Origin: Ischnura elegans
Taxonomy: Eukaryota > Arthropoda > Insecta > Odonata > Coenagrionidae
Length of the DNA stretch: 64,000 nucleotides
Reading direction: 5' to 3'
Assembly: GCF_921293095.1 (NCBI RefSeq)
Contig: NC_060254.1
Span: 64,092,069-64,156,068, forward strand
A program made the position numbers and the translations under genes. The notes beneath the pieces are model-generated. The model worked only from the letters and a program-made list of their open reading frames with translations. It was not told the DNA's origin and made no database searches. Below, piece by piece: positions 45,536 to 56,475 of this stretch. Numbering within the stretch: position 1 is the stretch's first letter; the number at the start of each line of letters is the position of its first letter.

Positions 45536-47907
45536 GAACACGACTAAAAGGTATTACTTTAAAAGAAACAGCTGATAAAGATGCCTTCCTTAACCTATTA
45601 CAAGTGTGTGGTTTGAATATTGTGCCAACTATGCCAACCTGTCATACGAAGAGCTGCAGCTCTCTCCTAGATATTATCTGTGTTGATGACCTTAATAAAA
45701 TTACGTCCTCTGGTCAAACACCGGATCCGCCACTCTCATGCCACGACCAAGTCTTTGTTACCTACAAAATGTTAATTCCATCATTTACGCCAAAAATTGT
45801 AACCTTCAGAGACTTCAAAAATTTTGACGAGGAAAAGTTCATCACTGATCTATGCCAGATTAACTGGTCTTCCATCAGTAGACTGGTTTCTGTGGACGAC
45901 AAAGTTAACGAGTTAAACTCCCTCCTACTCAACACACTGGACTCGCATGCTCCAATCCGAAGTGTACGTGTCACCCATCCCCCGACACCATGGCTCACAC
46001 CAGAAATTAAACTGAAGATAAAGGAAAGAAATATTACTCGAGCAATGTTCCGGCGATATAAAGTTCCGGCTACTCTCACTAGATATAAAACCATACGTAA
46101 CCAAGTGAAGAGTATGATACGCAATGCAAAAAAAAATTATTTCAAACGCACTCTAGGAAAAAAGGGTGATCCTAAATCTATGTGGAAATCCATTCGTAAT
46201 CTTGGAATTTTACCTCCTAAAACCAATAGCAATATCTTAAATATCCATCCAGATGTTCTCAATAATCACTTTGTCAAAAGTGAACCGCAAATCTCTCTCG
46301 AACCTCATATCCCACCTCCAGCGAATCATAATCAGTTCTTCTTCTCACACGTCTCATCGTCCTCAGTTTTTAGCGCGTGCAAAAAAATCACCTCACAAGG
46401 ACATGATAAAATTCCCATTTCTTGCATTAAGAAGGCTCTACCTGTCATTTTGCCCTCGCTCCTAAATATAATAGATGCCTCACTTCAAACGGCACACTAT
46501 CCTGCGACCTGGAAGCACTCCCTTATACACCCAATTGCTAAATGCCCCCAGCCCTCTACACCTGATGACTTCAGACCGATAGGAATTTTATGTGCTTTTG
46601 CCAAGATATTTGAGCGGATTGTATTTCAGCAATTAAGCTCATATACATCCACTGCTAACTTACTAAACCCCTTGCAGTCTGGCTTCCGTGGTCGACATAG
46701 CACTCAAACTGCACTCTTAAAAATTACCGAGGACATTCGTGAGGCAATGGACAAACGCCAGGTGACGATCTTAGTATTATTCGATTTCACCAAGGCTTTC
46801 GACTCCGTTTGCCATGAATTGCTCCTCCGCAAGCTGAGTACCCTAAATTTCTCAAAGAGTGCTGTTGACTGGTTTAGATCTTACCTCAGCGGTCGCACTC
46901 AAGCAGTGGTGGTCAGTAGTAACCTACAGTCAAACTGGATCCCTAATCCCGTGGGGATGGTACAAGGCTCAGTTCTTAGCCCACTTCTTTTTTCTCTCTT
47001 TATAAACGACCTCCCTGATGTCCTCATGCATTGTGACTACCACCTTTACGCCGACGATTTTCAAATTTATCGTCATTCATCGCCGTCCAATATTATTAAT
47101 TCAATCGCACTTATCAATGAGGACATCGAGAGAATTAACAGTTGGGCGCAGGCTAATCATTTGGTTCTCAATGACAAGAAAACAACAGCAATAATTATAG
47201 GGAGCAATTATTTCTTTTCCCAATTAGACCATGAAAATCTACCTAAAATAAGACTCGGTAGCCACAATATACCTTATGAGGAAACAGTAAAAAACCTTGG
47301 AGTCATATTCGATCGAACCCTTAGTTGGAAGCCTCAAACAAACTATGCGAGGCGTAAAATTTTGGGATCACTACATCAACTTGTCAGAGCCAGAGAAATA
47401 CTTACACCCGACATACGAATTTCATTAGTTAAAACACTAGTCTTCCCTCACTTGGATTATTGCGCAGCCTTATTCACTAACCAAGACGACGCAAACAATA
47501 ATAAACTCCAATTGGCCATGAATTCAGCTGTAAGGTTTATTTACGATTTAAAAAAATGGGACCATATCAGTAACTATTACAATCACCTCAACTGGCTTAA
47601 GTATAAAGAGCGTCGCACCCTTCACATAATAACTCTAGCCTTCAGTATCTTAACGACCGGTTATCCGCCATACTTGTATGAGAAATTCATTAGAAAATCT
47701 GAGGTTCATGATATACCTACCCGAAATCATAACATTGACCTCCATATTCCAAAACATCACACGCTACATATGAACAAATCATTCATAGTAACTGCCTCAC
47801 AAATATGGAACTCTCTCCCAGTCCAAATAAGAAGCAGTACAAATGTCAATAGGTTCAAACACAGCACATATGGGTTTCTGAAGAATGCCTCCTTATCCCC
47901 AAGTTAA
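45493..47907 (+). CDS. LINE ORF2: endonuclease (partial) and reverse transcriptase
   Basis: An uninterrupted 804-codon frame. Residues about 20-95 are the C-terminal part of an apurinic-type endonuclease: SSLLDIICVD, then LSCHDQVFVTY, where His84 matches the catalytic His of the SDH motif and Cys83 replaces the usual Asp. Reverse transcriptase follows: DDFRPI (358-362), SGFRGRHST, LFDFTKAFDSV (429-439), GMVQGSVLSPLLFSLFINDLP (from 488) and the catalytic YADD (519-522), then a thumb with LGVIFD. The C-terminus ends with IWNSLPVQIR, common in Jockey/CR1/L2-type elements. The frame lacks the first part of the endonuclease and any ORF1, so the copy is 5'-truncated, but the surviving part has no stop or frameshift. 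The first residues, up to about 18, are likely flank. Clade is not settled; Jockey/CR1/L2-like is my best guess. Confidence 0.9.
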   Translation: MRPVLLTFGLNIWMGTRLKGITLKETADKDAFLNLLQVCGLNIVPTMPTCHTKSCSSLLDIICVDDLNKITSSGQTPDPPLSCHDQVFVTYKMLIPSFTPKIVTFRDFKNFDEEKFITDLCQINWSSISRLVSVDDKVNELNSLLLNTLDSHAPIRSVRVTHPPTPWLTPEIKLKIKERNITRAMFRRYKVPATLTRYKTIRNQVKSMIRNAKKNYFKRTLGKKGDPKSMWKSIRNLGILPPKTNSNILNIHPDVLNNHFVKSEPQISLEPHIPPPANHNQFFFSHVSSSSVFSACKKITSQGHDKIPISCIKKALPVILPSLLNIIDASLQTAHYPATWKHSLIHPIAKCPQPSTPDDFRPIGILCAFAKIFERIVFQQLSSYTSTANLLNPLQSGFRGRHSTQTALLKITEDIREAMDKRQVTILVLFDFTKAFDSVCHELLLRKLSTLNFSKSAVDWFRSYLSGRTQAVVVSSNLQSNWIPNPVGMVQGSVLSPLLFSLFINDLPDVLMHCDYHLYADDFQIYRHSSPSNIINSIALINEDIERINSWAQANHLVLNDKKTTAIIIGSNYFFSQLDHENLPKIRLGSHNIPYEETVKNLGVIFDRTLSWKPQTNYARRKILGSLHQLVRAREILTPDIRISLVKTLVFPHLDYCAALFTNQDDANNNKLQLAMNSAVRFIYDLKKWDHISNYYNHLNWLKYKERRTLHIITLAFSILTTGYPPYLYEKFIRKSEVHDIPTRNHNIDLHIPKHHTLHMNKSFIVTASQIWNSLPVQIRSSTNVNRFKHSTYGFLKNASLSPS

Positions 47908-47911
47908 ATTT

Positions 47912-48095
47912 CCTTTGTTTATATTCACTTTCTTATGTTCATATTTCTTGTTTATATTCACTTTCTTATGTTCATATTTCTTGTTTATATTCACTTTCTT
48001 ATGCTCATATTTCTTGTTTATATTCACTTTCTTATGTTCACATTTCTTGTTTATATTCACTTTCTTATGTTCATATCTCTTGTTCATATTTCTTT
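47912..48095 (+). repeat. 33-bp minisatellite in LINE 3' UTR
   Basis: About five head-to-tail units of period 33 (TTTATATTCACTTTCTTATG plus TTCATATTTCTTG) with few substitutions (GCTCA, TTCACAT). Because 33 is a multiple of three, one frame reads as a repeated 11-residue hydrophobic peptide and the opposite strand as a Lys/Asn-rich one; both are artefacts of the period. Confidence 0.9.
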
Positions 48096-48337
48096 TGTTT
48101 GTCACCTTTAATTTTGTAATTAGTGTGTTATATCGAAGTGCGATTATTTATTATTATTTTTTTGTCGAAAATATTGTATTGTTTCTTTCATGTACTAGGC
48201 GATATGCACTGTTCAAATTTGACTGTATATGTATATATATTTATTTACTTTTTATTTTATTTATCTATCTCAATGTGGAATGTAGAAAGATGTACTTATA
48301 TTTTCTTATGGGCCCCAGTGCCTACGAAAATAAACGA

Positions 48338-48360
48338 TATTATTATTATTATTATTATTA
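48338..48360 (+). repeat. (ATT)n tail of the LINE
   Basis: About seven ATT units end the element at 48360, followed by CTAGACGG of the flank. Confidence 0.85.
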
Positions 48361-50100
48361 CTAGACGGTAAAGTAGGCAGATTACTATTAAAGCCCAAAC
48401 CAAAAGTTTTTGTCTTTGTCGATACGGTATGTTATGGAATGGAATTATAGTATGTGTGATGTAATTGCGTCGAAATAATTTTCATCAACACATCATAAGA
48501 TCGTGGCAAGAATATTGTCATTTATATTACTAAATATTGGTCATATCGGTACAAGCTTCTTATGATAATAAAAATTGCTAAACTCCTCTTGTGAAACTTG
48601 AGTTGTATTCCTCATGGATAGTACAGTGCATTTTGAGAATGAATAAGAATCGAGTTTTCAATGAGAAATAAACATATTTTTCATATTTCCATAAAGACCC
48701 ACGGTTTTCTCTCAAATCATGTGTTTTTTTAAGTTTTTTATATTTACACAATAATGTTTTTACGTGAATTATTTACCTTAATTTCTGAGTGCTATGTAGC
48801 TCTACTCAACCATTGAAATTGAGATGTAGCTGAACCAATAACTAACCAATTAAGATAACTAACAAATCATAAGTTCAAAAAGGTCTTCGATAGCCGTAAA
48901 ATTTGGCACCACTCGTCAAACGAAAATCTTCTCTACCTGAATACCCTTTTGTGGTAGTTTACGGGAATATTACATCCTTACCAGGGAATACCACAGATGC
49001 ATAAGCAACACCCGAATGAAAACCTTTGCTAGGTTTTAGGGACCTCGCTAAGGCAACTTTGGGTTGTACCTGAGATCCTTGCAGAGCTGATGCGGCCCCA
49101 CTAAAGAAACCAGGTTATTACCAAGATGGCACTCAAAATCACTCAATAAATTCTCTAACACACACGGTAGGGCAGATATTACGGGGAGAACCGCTCAGAG
49201 AGAGTGTGGTTATAAATTACACGGGCACAAATGGAACGAGGGGAAAATAAAGAAATGTCAGTTTTTTTAGTGACAAGAATAGCCTTGTTCCTTATGCATC
49301 CAAAATTCTTCTTCATTTCCAATTTCAACTTTTTATTGTAAAATTCTTAAAATTCACGATTATCCAACATTATTCAAGTTTATTCTGACATTTCATCACG
49401 AATTTACATTTTGCTATTCAAGAAAATCGACGTTATCCTAATTTGTATACAATATCTTATTGAATTACATTCTATAGGGCCAGTCCGTATGAAGTGACTT
49501 GAATATTTTTGCTGATCGGCATTTCATTGGTCGTAACAAATATCTATCAATGTATCACAGCCTGCCAGATTTGCTAGTTTTCCATTTGATTGGACGCTGT
49601 AAAGAAAATTGATTTAAATATTTTGTGGATCTGCTGCCAGTATTTATATTTATAAGAATAAGACTACGTACGAAAGTGCTAGTCAAGTATATTTGCTCAA
49701 ACAACGCTTTAAGGATGGGAGGGATAAGGGATTTTTGTATTCCTTCATATCTTTATCTATTTGAGACAATGATCCAGAATTAGATATATATACCAATTTT
49801 GTGCAATATTTAAAATAATATCTTTGTAATTTTTATTCATCACTAGAAAACTTTGAACTTAATTGGATACGTTTATTTATTTACTTTACTTATACTTAAC
49901 TGGGTATTTTATTAACACCATATTGAAATATATAGAGTTGACAGCGAATTTTGACCCTTAAGAGTTTCTCAATGTCGACTTCTCAATTATAGCGGCAATC
50001 TAGAAATATTATAGACTTTCCATGGTCAGGAAAGAGAGTACGGGGCGTTTCCTTGTTTTGGCGTCAATAGTTGTGAAAAATACATGGCGAATATTCTATT
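48361..50100. other. intergenic sequence, no features found
   Basis: A slightly GC-richer patch at about 48900-49240 shows no family motif. Confidence 0.45.
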
Positions 50101-50190
50101 CATTTAGGCCAACGATGAAATTTTCCATGAAAAAACTCTTAAAACTATTTGCCTTAGCTTTAATTCGAACCCGGATCTCTCGATGCCTTG
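50101..50190 (-). mobile_element. tRNA-derived SINE, reverse copy
   Basis: On the minus strand: GGCATCGAGAGATCCGGGTT, CGAATT, AAAGCTAAGGCAAATAGTTTT, TTTTTTCATGGAAAATTTCATC. It matches the window-edge copy at 63922-64000 (GATCCGGGTTCGAAT, GCTAAGTCAAATA, TTTTTTCATGG, AACTTCATC). Box B GGTTCGAATT is intact. Confidence 0.65.
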
Positions 50191-50312
50191 GAAGAATATG
50201 GCTTGATGGAGTAACTGTTAGCATACCTGACCAGAAGTTGGGGAATCCGGGTTCAAATGCCAGCAAAGCCAAATTAATTTTTGATGACGTATTCCATCCT
50301 AGGTTAGTTTAA
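50191..50312 (+). mobile_element. tRNA-derived SINE, forward copy
   Basis: Box A-like TGGCTTGATGGAGTAACTG, then TTAGCATACCTGACC, GGGGAATCC and box B GGGTTCAAATGCC. A body of AAAGCCAAATTAATTTTTGATG follows. Same family as the reverse copy next to it; together they form a near head-to-head pair. The 96-codon ORF across the pair is a composition artefact. Confidence 0.65.
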
Positions 50313-50698
50313 TTTTGCACCTTTGTGCGTAGCTTCGATCAAAGTGGCTTGTTCTATGCAGCACTTTGGATTATATTCATTATGAAGATTTTCACTGCTG
50401 GACTTCCTCCAAGGGAGATTTTAATGCAGGCGGTTTCAATAAAAATTCTCCATTTCGTAGAAAGATATTTTCTTACACGCGGCAGTGGGAGGCTTACACA
50501 GTGGGAGGACCGATCCAAATTTGGGTAGAGGAATATAAATAACATCATACCTAAAGCTTCTTTGTAGGTGGTATTGTGGAACATGGTAATATCGGTGTGG
50601 ATTAAAACGCCCGCGTTCAAGAATGAATGGATAACTTCCAGCAAGTCTGAATTACGTTTCAGATAATTGAAGAAGGAAAATAGTAATTTTTATATTTG

Positions 50699-51050
50699 CT
50701 GCTGATAATTACAATCTACCGATTCGATCGATAGATTTTTCTTCCTCATAGGAAAATCTACTAGAATTGGCAGAAAATTAATTGCGTATGCTTGGTTTCG
50801 CTATTTAGTGGGCCCTTTTCGCTCTGTAGCGCTAAGGTGTTTTTCCCCGTCCCTCCCTTCCGCTCCTATCCTTTCCCAGAGGCGTCGGCGGGCTCCCATC
50901 GCGGCGGCGCCTCTATCCTTTTTCCTTCCTCTCCAGCCCCTCCCCGGGTGATCGGACGTATAAGCCACGGGCTTGATTTCCGGCCCCGGTGCGTTGTACC
51001 CTTAAGAGGGTTCACCTAGAACCCTCATAGTCTCTGCTGATAATTACAAT
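50699..51050. mobile_element. GC-rich SINE with 17-bp target duplication
   Basis: CTGCTGATAATTACAAT occurs exactly at 50699-50715 and 51034-51050 and brackets 318 bp. The insert contains TCTTCCTCATAGGA, a CT-rich middle, GGCGTCGGCGGGCTCCCATC, GCGGCGGCGCCTC, then AAGCCACGGGCTTGATTTCC and an end with the short inverted repeat AGGGTTCACCTAGAACCCT. A homologous body lies at 33225-33480. Length, duplication size and lack of coding fit a SINE. Orientation is not settled: no clear poly(A) tail and no clean box A/B pair. Confidence 0.75.
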
Positions 51051-54000
51051 GGATGCAAATATCATTTACCGAAAAACATCCTTCGCAGGATAGTTTCGTT
51101 AATTCCGTAGAAAATCGGTTTCTATAAGTACAAACATAAATATGCCAATTTTCAAATGTCTTTAGGGTCCAAGCGGTTACTTAAATAAATATTGCGAAAA
51201 ATTCTAAACTTTTATATATTTATGGATTAAACATCTCTTAGGATTCTCGTAGATTCTGATTCAAAAACATAAATTAGTGTTAGCCTTTTTTGCTATAATA
51301 CAACTTGAAGCATGCACATTCGCAAACAAACCACGGAGCTGTTGAAATCTGAGTGGCATGTGACAGAAAACGGTTCCAACTTGAATACGGTTCCAATATA
51401 TCTCTTCCAACGTGTATTTTACCTTGAAATTGTGCGTTGACGAAGCCGATTTCAGTCATCCTTTATGCTACGAGTGAATTCAGTGTGCGAGATAACTAAG
51501 CCGTTTTGTTGTCATTAGGTTGTCAATAGAAGGCAGAAGAAGTGCAAGGAAGAAGTAAACTGTATTCTCGAATCTGCTGCAGAGGTTATATTCGAATTCA
51601 ATTCAGATGCTACATGTATAAAATGCGCCTTAGATTAAATTTCATTAATCATGTCAAGGAAGCAAGAATCCTTGTAACGGCTAAGAAAATCTCAACTTTG
51701 GGGGCGGAACTTATTCGTATAGTATGGAATGCATTAGATTGGAAAATCGAATGCCCAAGAATTCTAGATGTCATATAGTGAAAGTAAGGAGGGGTTGGTA
51801 AATTGATGAGGTTGATGAGATTTTATTGGGGGATTATATTTTGTGGCATTAAGTCACATGAAATTTGTGGCTGACGAGGTTAGTGACGGGATACTTTATA
51901 TGCTGCTCTTTGTATAACGGGATCTATTCCTATCTTGGTGTGTATTAAAACGTCGTAGACTAAATTTTTGTCAAATGCTATTTAAGTAGTCTCTGAAATA
52001 CTTGAAAACACCAACAGTATAGTTTGAAAAGCTATATTTCTGACCATTTCATTTTATTGCTTGTTGTAAGAATTTAGTGCAGATTTTTGCTTTTTAATTG
52101 CCTAAATTTTCCCATCTTACAAATTTTTTCACACTCAATATCAATACTTTGACAAAAATTAATTCAAATACGATCACTGAAGCTTAAAGGCGATGGCGGT
52201 CAATACTACAATTACACTATTCACATGCGAAATAAAAGGAAGAAATCAGCATTAGAAAAAATTCACTATGAATGTAAGACGATATTTAAACTTATATTTT
52301 AAAGTAATATAATTCTTTTTGAAGTACGTTGAATAATAGATGGGGAACAACTTTAATACCATGGCATGCTGATTTAAATATGTTGATAAAATTACTATGC
52401 GATAGGTTTTAGTTTTGACATGTATGCATTCAACCCGATTCCAAGTGAAAGGAGAACTTTTGATGCCACGGTATATTTAGGAAGGCCTTCATGAGTGGCT
52501 TGGTAGTCAAAGTGGTAGGAAGTTGTGCGTTGACTAGACCACTTAAACGAATGAGATGGCGGAGGTGATTAACGACCGGACGGAGGTGAAGGTTCTGGGT
52601 AAGTACTTAAGGCATATTTCCTGAGGAAATACGGACTGTATGAGCAAACGTCCAGGATATGAATGCGAGAAGTAGGATGGAGAATGTAGGTGCTTCATGG
52701 GCTATGGGTCACAAGGATAGATGACTTCGCCTTGTGGCTACGAGGAAAGTGAGAGAATATCCTTGTGGTTTGCAATGAACATGCTGGGTAAGGAGTTGAT
52801 GTAGCTAAAATTAATCTATCTGTCAGCGCGTAGTTAGAATGGTATCCTTTATTGCTCAGACAATCGATACGATGCACATTTAACTCCCTCTCTTTGATTA
52901 GGGAAGTTTGAGGCATAATACTGTTGATTAGTGATAGCTACTTTGGTTTTCCCCTGAAGTTTCTGCATGAAAATATTTCATTTTTACTGGAAGATTATTC
53001 ATTAATAACTCTTTTACTTTTGATTTTGATTTAATTTGTTTTATTATTAAACTTTCTTTCCTTTCCCACTTTATGATAGGTATATATTATAAAATAGGTA
53101 GGGTATCAATATAGATGCGACTTATCTCTTTTGTGTTCCATATTCAGAATCACATCATTATGTGCACTCACAGAATATATGCAATGCAATATTTAAATAG
53201 CTTCTACTAGAGCCATGGGAAATTATGGCGTATATTACCTTGGTTCACCAACTTCGTATGCTTTGATTTTCCCTCTTTGACCTTTTGAGATGTTGGACGA
53301 TAATTACTTCTAAACAGGATTTTTCGGTTTCTAACTTATATATTTTGTAATTTTTCCACTGCTCTCTATTACATATGCTATAAATAAACTATTTTCAAGC
53401 TTAATTTAAGTACTTATCGGCTTTAGTTCCTGTTTTCACCTTATTTTTTGCCCTTATGATTCGTAGGCAAGAGTGTTGTCAATCAGTGCCAAAAGAATGA
53501 AGGTAATTCTTTAATTTTATTTGAGGGATATAAAAGCAGTATTTGTATCAGTTATGGGAAGAGCCATAGTGTGTCATATCTCTCGAAAATATACCGAATT
53601 GGTGGTGGCTGCAGCTATTCAAAGTCCTTTGTTAAGTAAAACACGGCACAATACAAGTATCTTTGTACGCATTCACGCTTACGGGTATAAGTGTAGTTAA
53701 GATTCCGGCTATTCCAAATGTTGTTTTCATCGAGAATTTTATCTTTGGTGTCCATTATTGGATAGTTTTATTGGATATTAATCGTGCATTGCATCGGTGC
53801 AATTAATTCATCAAATAAATTATTGGATTTCTCATTTGTTTTTTTAATTTGTTTGTCAATTTATTTCTCATATTTTATCTCATTTCTCATTTTTCTCTTT
53901 TCTAATTTGTTTCTACTCGAAAATATCTATTCATGCTAATACGGGTACAAAATTTGCAAAGAAATACCTTAATGTTATTCTTTTGGCGGAACTCTATGTT

Positions 54001-54655
54001 CATAAATTATTTAAGATATAGTCAATGAAATATTAATGAACTCTTTAATCAGTTCGATCATCGTGATTTTCAATTTTTTGTGACAATTTTGCTAATGATT
54101 ATTTCTTTGATATGTAAAGAATATGGATACTTTTCTTCACATGCACTATAAAAATCCTTTTCGCAACGCTACGTAGATATCGTTTCTATCAACATGAGGG
54201 TAGGCCATTCAAAACATGAAAAGGTATTCCTTGAGGATTTACCTTTAACATTCAATAATTTCTTTGAAAAGAATTGGAGCACTCTATCACTTAAGACAAG
54301 GCGATTGTGGGGTATATCATTGATTGGATCCATAATTCTTTTGATGTTGCATATTTGCATAATTCTTTTGATGTTGCTATGAAAACAATTTTAATTTACT
54401 ATGAAAATGGGAAAAAATACAACACATTTCTCAAATGAGTCCTAAGTATGACTGAGAAAATATCTTGTTTTTTTGTCCTTTAGAAATGAAGGTGTCCCCA
54501 TAATTTATTTAATAAATCCGGAAAAGCTGCTAATAATAAAAATAATTGGAGGATTTTTGGCGTTATCAAATAGGAAAAACTGTATGCAAACGGATATAAA
54601 CTTTGAATTCCCACGATTTCCGCATCTGAAGAAACGACTAGCGTCTCGGGTTTAG
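51051..54655. other. mostly AT-rich intergenic sequence
   Basis: Nothing firm. A GC-richer patch at 52480-52780 includes a short exon-like stretch (see findings). Confidence 0.45.
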
Positions 54656-55630
54656 CAGAAAGAAATAAAGGTACACGGAGCAAGATCACATGCGGCGAAG
54701 GAAAATGGATCTAAAGGTAGCTTACTAGGTGTGTAGAAAAAAAAACGGGCGGGAATAGAGAATCTGGATCGTAAAACAGGGAAGCGGTAACGGAAGTGGA
54801 AGGGTAAAAGTGTTACTGGCCTTCCTTTTTTCGAGTTTGGAAAGGAAAGCGCTGTTTTGTTTAAGTCGGTAGATTTGGCTGGTGGTACAAAGAAAAAAAA
54901 GGTGATGAGAATGGGGAGTAACGTGTATTGTCGCGAGAGAGTTGCGGAGACCAAAGGCAAAGAAACTGAGAGTGGGGCAGTATAGGAATGAAAGGGGTGG
55001 GGTATTTGTTTTATGTGAATGCATCGAGGGTGGTAAAAGAGGTTGGGAATGGCGGTGAGGAGAATTGAGGGGACAGCGGAGAGGCTTCGTGGGCTATTGA
55101 AGCTATAGAAGGGAGAAGAGGAGAATTTTCGGGCACTTTCTTCTCTTGTACTTACGTCCTTAGCTCTATTCCACAGATCTAGAATGACTACCATTCATTG
55201 TTATGGTGAAAACTCGCCGCAAAAGCTCCGAGAATAGCATGAAATCTCATCCCCACCCTCTATGTTAGCCACTTGTCCCTTTGCATTACCCTTGGCCCTT
55301 GCTTTCACTCGCATTTTCTGCGATTCTCACTGTGTCGCCTTATCGTTTCTGTTTGCCGCAGAATGTCCATACGCTTATGCAAACATACCTCCTCCTGCGC
55401 AAAATGGTGGAGCGAGCATTCTTGGACCTCTCCTCCTCGTAGTCATCCAATTCCTTTCTCTTCACTCTACTACGTGCTTTTCTCTCGCAATGCTTGCGCG
55501 TTTGTGTCTTTCGTTGCTTTCATCTATTGCTCTCACGGGAGTGTAAGAATGGGTCAAAGATTTGTCTCGCCGTGTATTGCAATTGCCCTTTCGAGAAAAG
55601 GAAAAAAAGTGATTTCACCGGTGTAAACGC
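54656..55630. other. paired GA-rich and CT-rich islands
   Basis: 54690-55120 is purine-rich on the plus strand and 55240-55560 pyrimidine-rich, so the two lie in inverted compositional orientation about 120 bp apart. ORFs up to 180 codons run through them in several frames on both strands, and none has recognisable motifs. Confidence 0.35.
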
Positions 55631-56475
55631 CCTTTTTGGGGATATTTAGAAAGGTGTGGCCAGAATCTTTACGACGGGATTATTTTAGATTTGGTAAAAG
55701 CGCCTTTTCGTTGTCCACATTACTATAATGTGAAAGATCATCGAAGCATCCTATTGCTTATATGGTCTCCTCAATTCAGATGTTTTGCAAAATTCTCTAT
55801 ATATCATTTTCTGTTGAAGCTTTTTAAATGAATAATAAAAATGATTATTAATGCGATAATATCATGAAAATTATTTTAGAATATTCTCGAAAATAAATGC
55901 TGATTTAGTTTTATTTGTTTATTAAAACAAGCTGTGGATAAAATGTAATGTCAATTTGTTTCTTGTAAACTCTGTGCTGAATTATACTTTACATAACTTA
56001 GCAACTAGGGGATTGTGTGTTTAAATGATTGTATCAATTGAATTGACCTTAACATATCAAAAAATCATAATATATTTGCCATTTTTGTTAAATATTTCTA
56101 TTTTGTGTGAAAATGGGGTGATGAACAGTTTCAAGCTATATTTTAAAATGAAAGTGAAAGTTAATAAAATGAACCCACGCCAAAATTGATGACATGAAAA
56201 ATTGCTGAGACGAACGAATTTATTTATGATGCATCGTAGCAGCGAGAATGATGTGCTGTGAATAAAGAATCAAAATATAGATAAATTATTTTATTTTGTT
56301 GCAAATATGTACTCTTCTACCTAAAAAGGAGATAACTAGATTGATAAGCCCTGTGTCATGCATGATTACGACGGTATGCAAAGAATCGTAGGCAACTGGA
56401 CACAACCAATTTGGATTAGATGAGGTAATTAGATCCACAACTAGCAATTTTACGTGTATTTTCTTGTAGTCATTT
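55631..56475. other. AT-rich intergenic sequence
   Basis: No features found. Confidence 0.5.

Larger units (their letters stand above)
45540..48360 (+). mobile_element. 5'-truncated, otherwise intact LINE
   Basis: Comprises the ORF, a ~430-bp 3' UTR with a 33-bp minisatellite (47912-48095), and an (ATT)n tail (48338-48360) in place of poly(A). Five-prime truncation within the endonuclease is the usual outcome of incomplete reverse transcription. I looked for a target duplication between the region near 45500-45560 and the bases after 48360 and found none that convinces. The open ORF suggests recent insertion. Confidence 0.85.

Noticed and set aside
47885..48364. 159-codon hydrophobic ORF with an 11-residue repeat, and its Lys/Asn-rich complement
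   Set aside because: Both are produced by the 33-bp minisatellite in the LINE 3' UTR, whose period is a multiple of three. Neither has another coding feature.
45493..48380. Target-site duplication of the LINE
   Set aside because: Sequences around 45500-45560 and after 48360 share only short AT-rich words (for example ACTAAAAGG versus CTAGACGG); nothing convincing.
54652..55194. 180-codon minus-strand ORF rich in Ser, Pro and Phe
   Set aside because: It follows the CT-rich composition of the strand. Another frame on the same strand is also open and no domain is visible.
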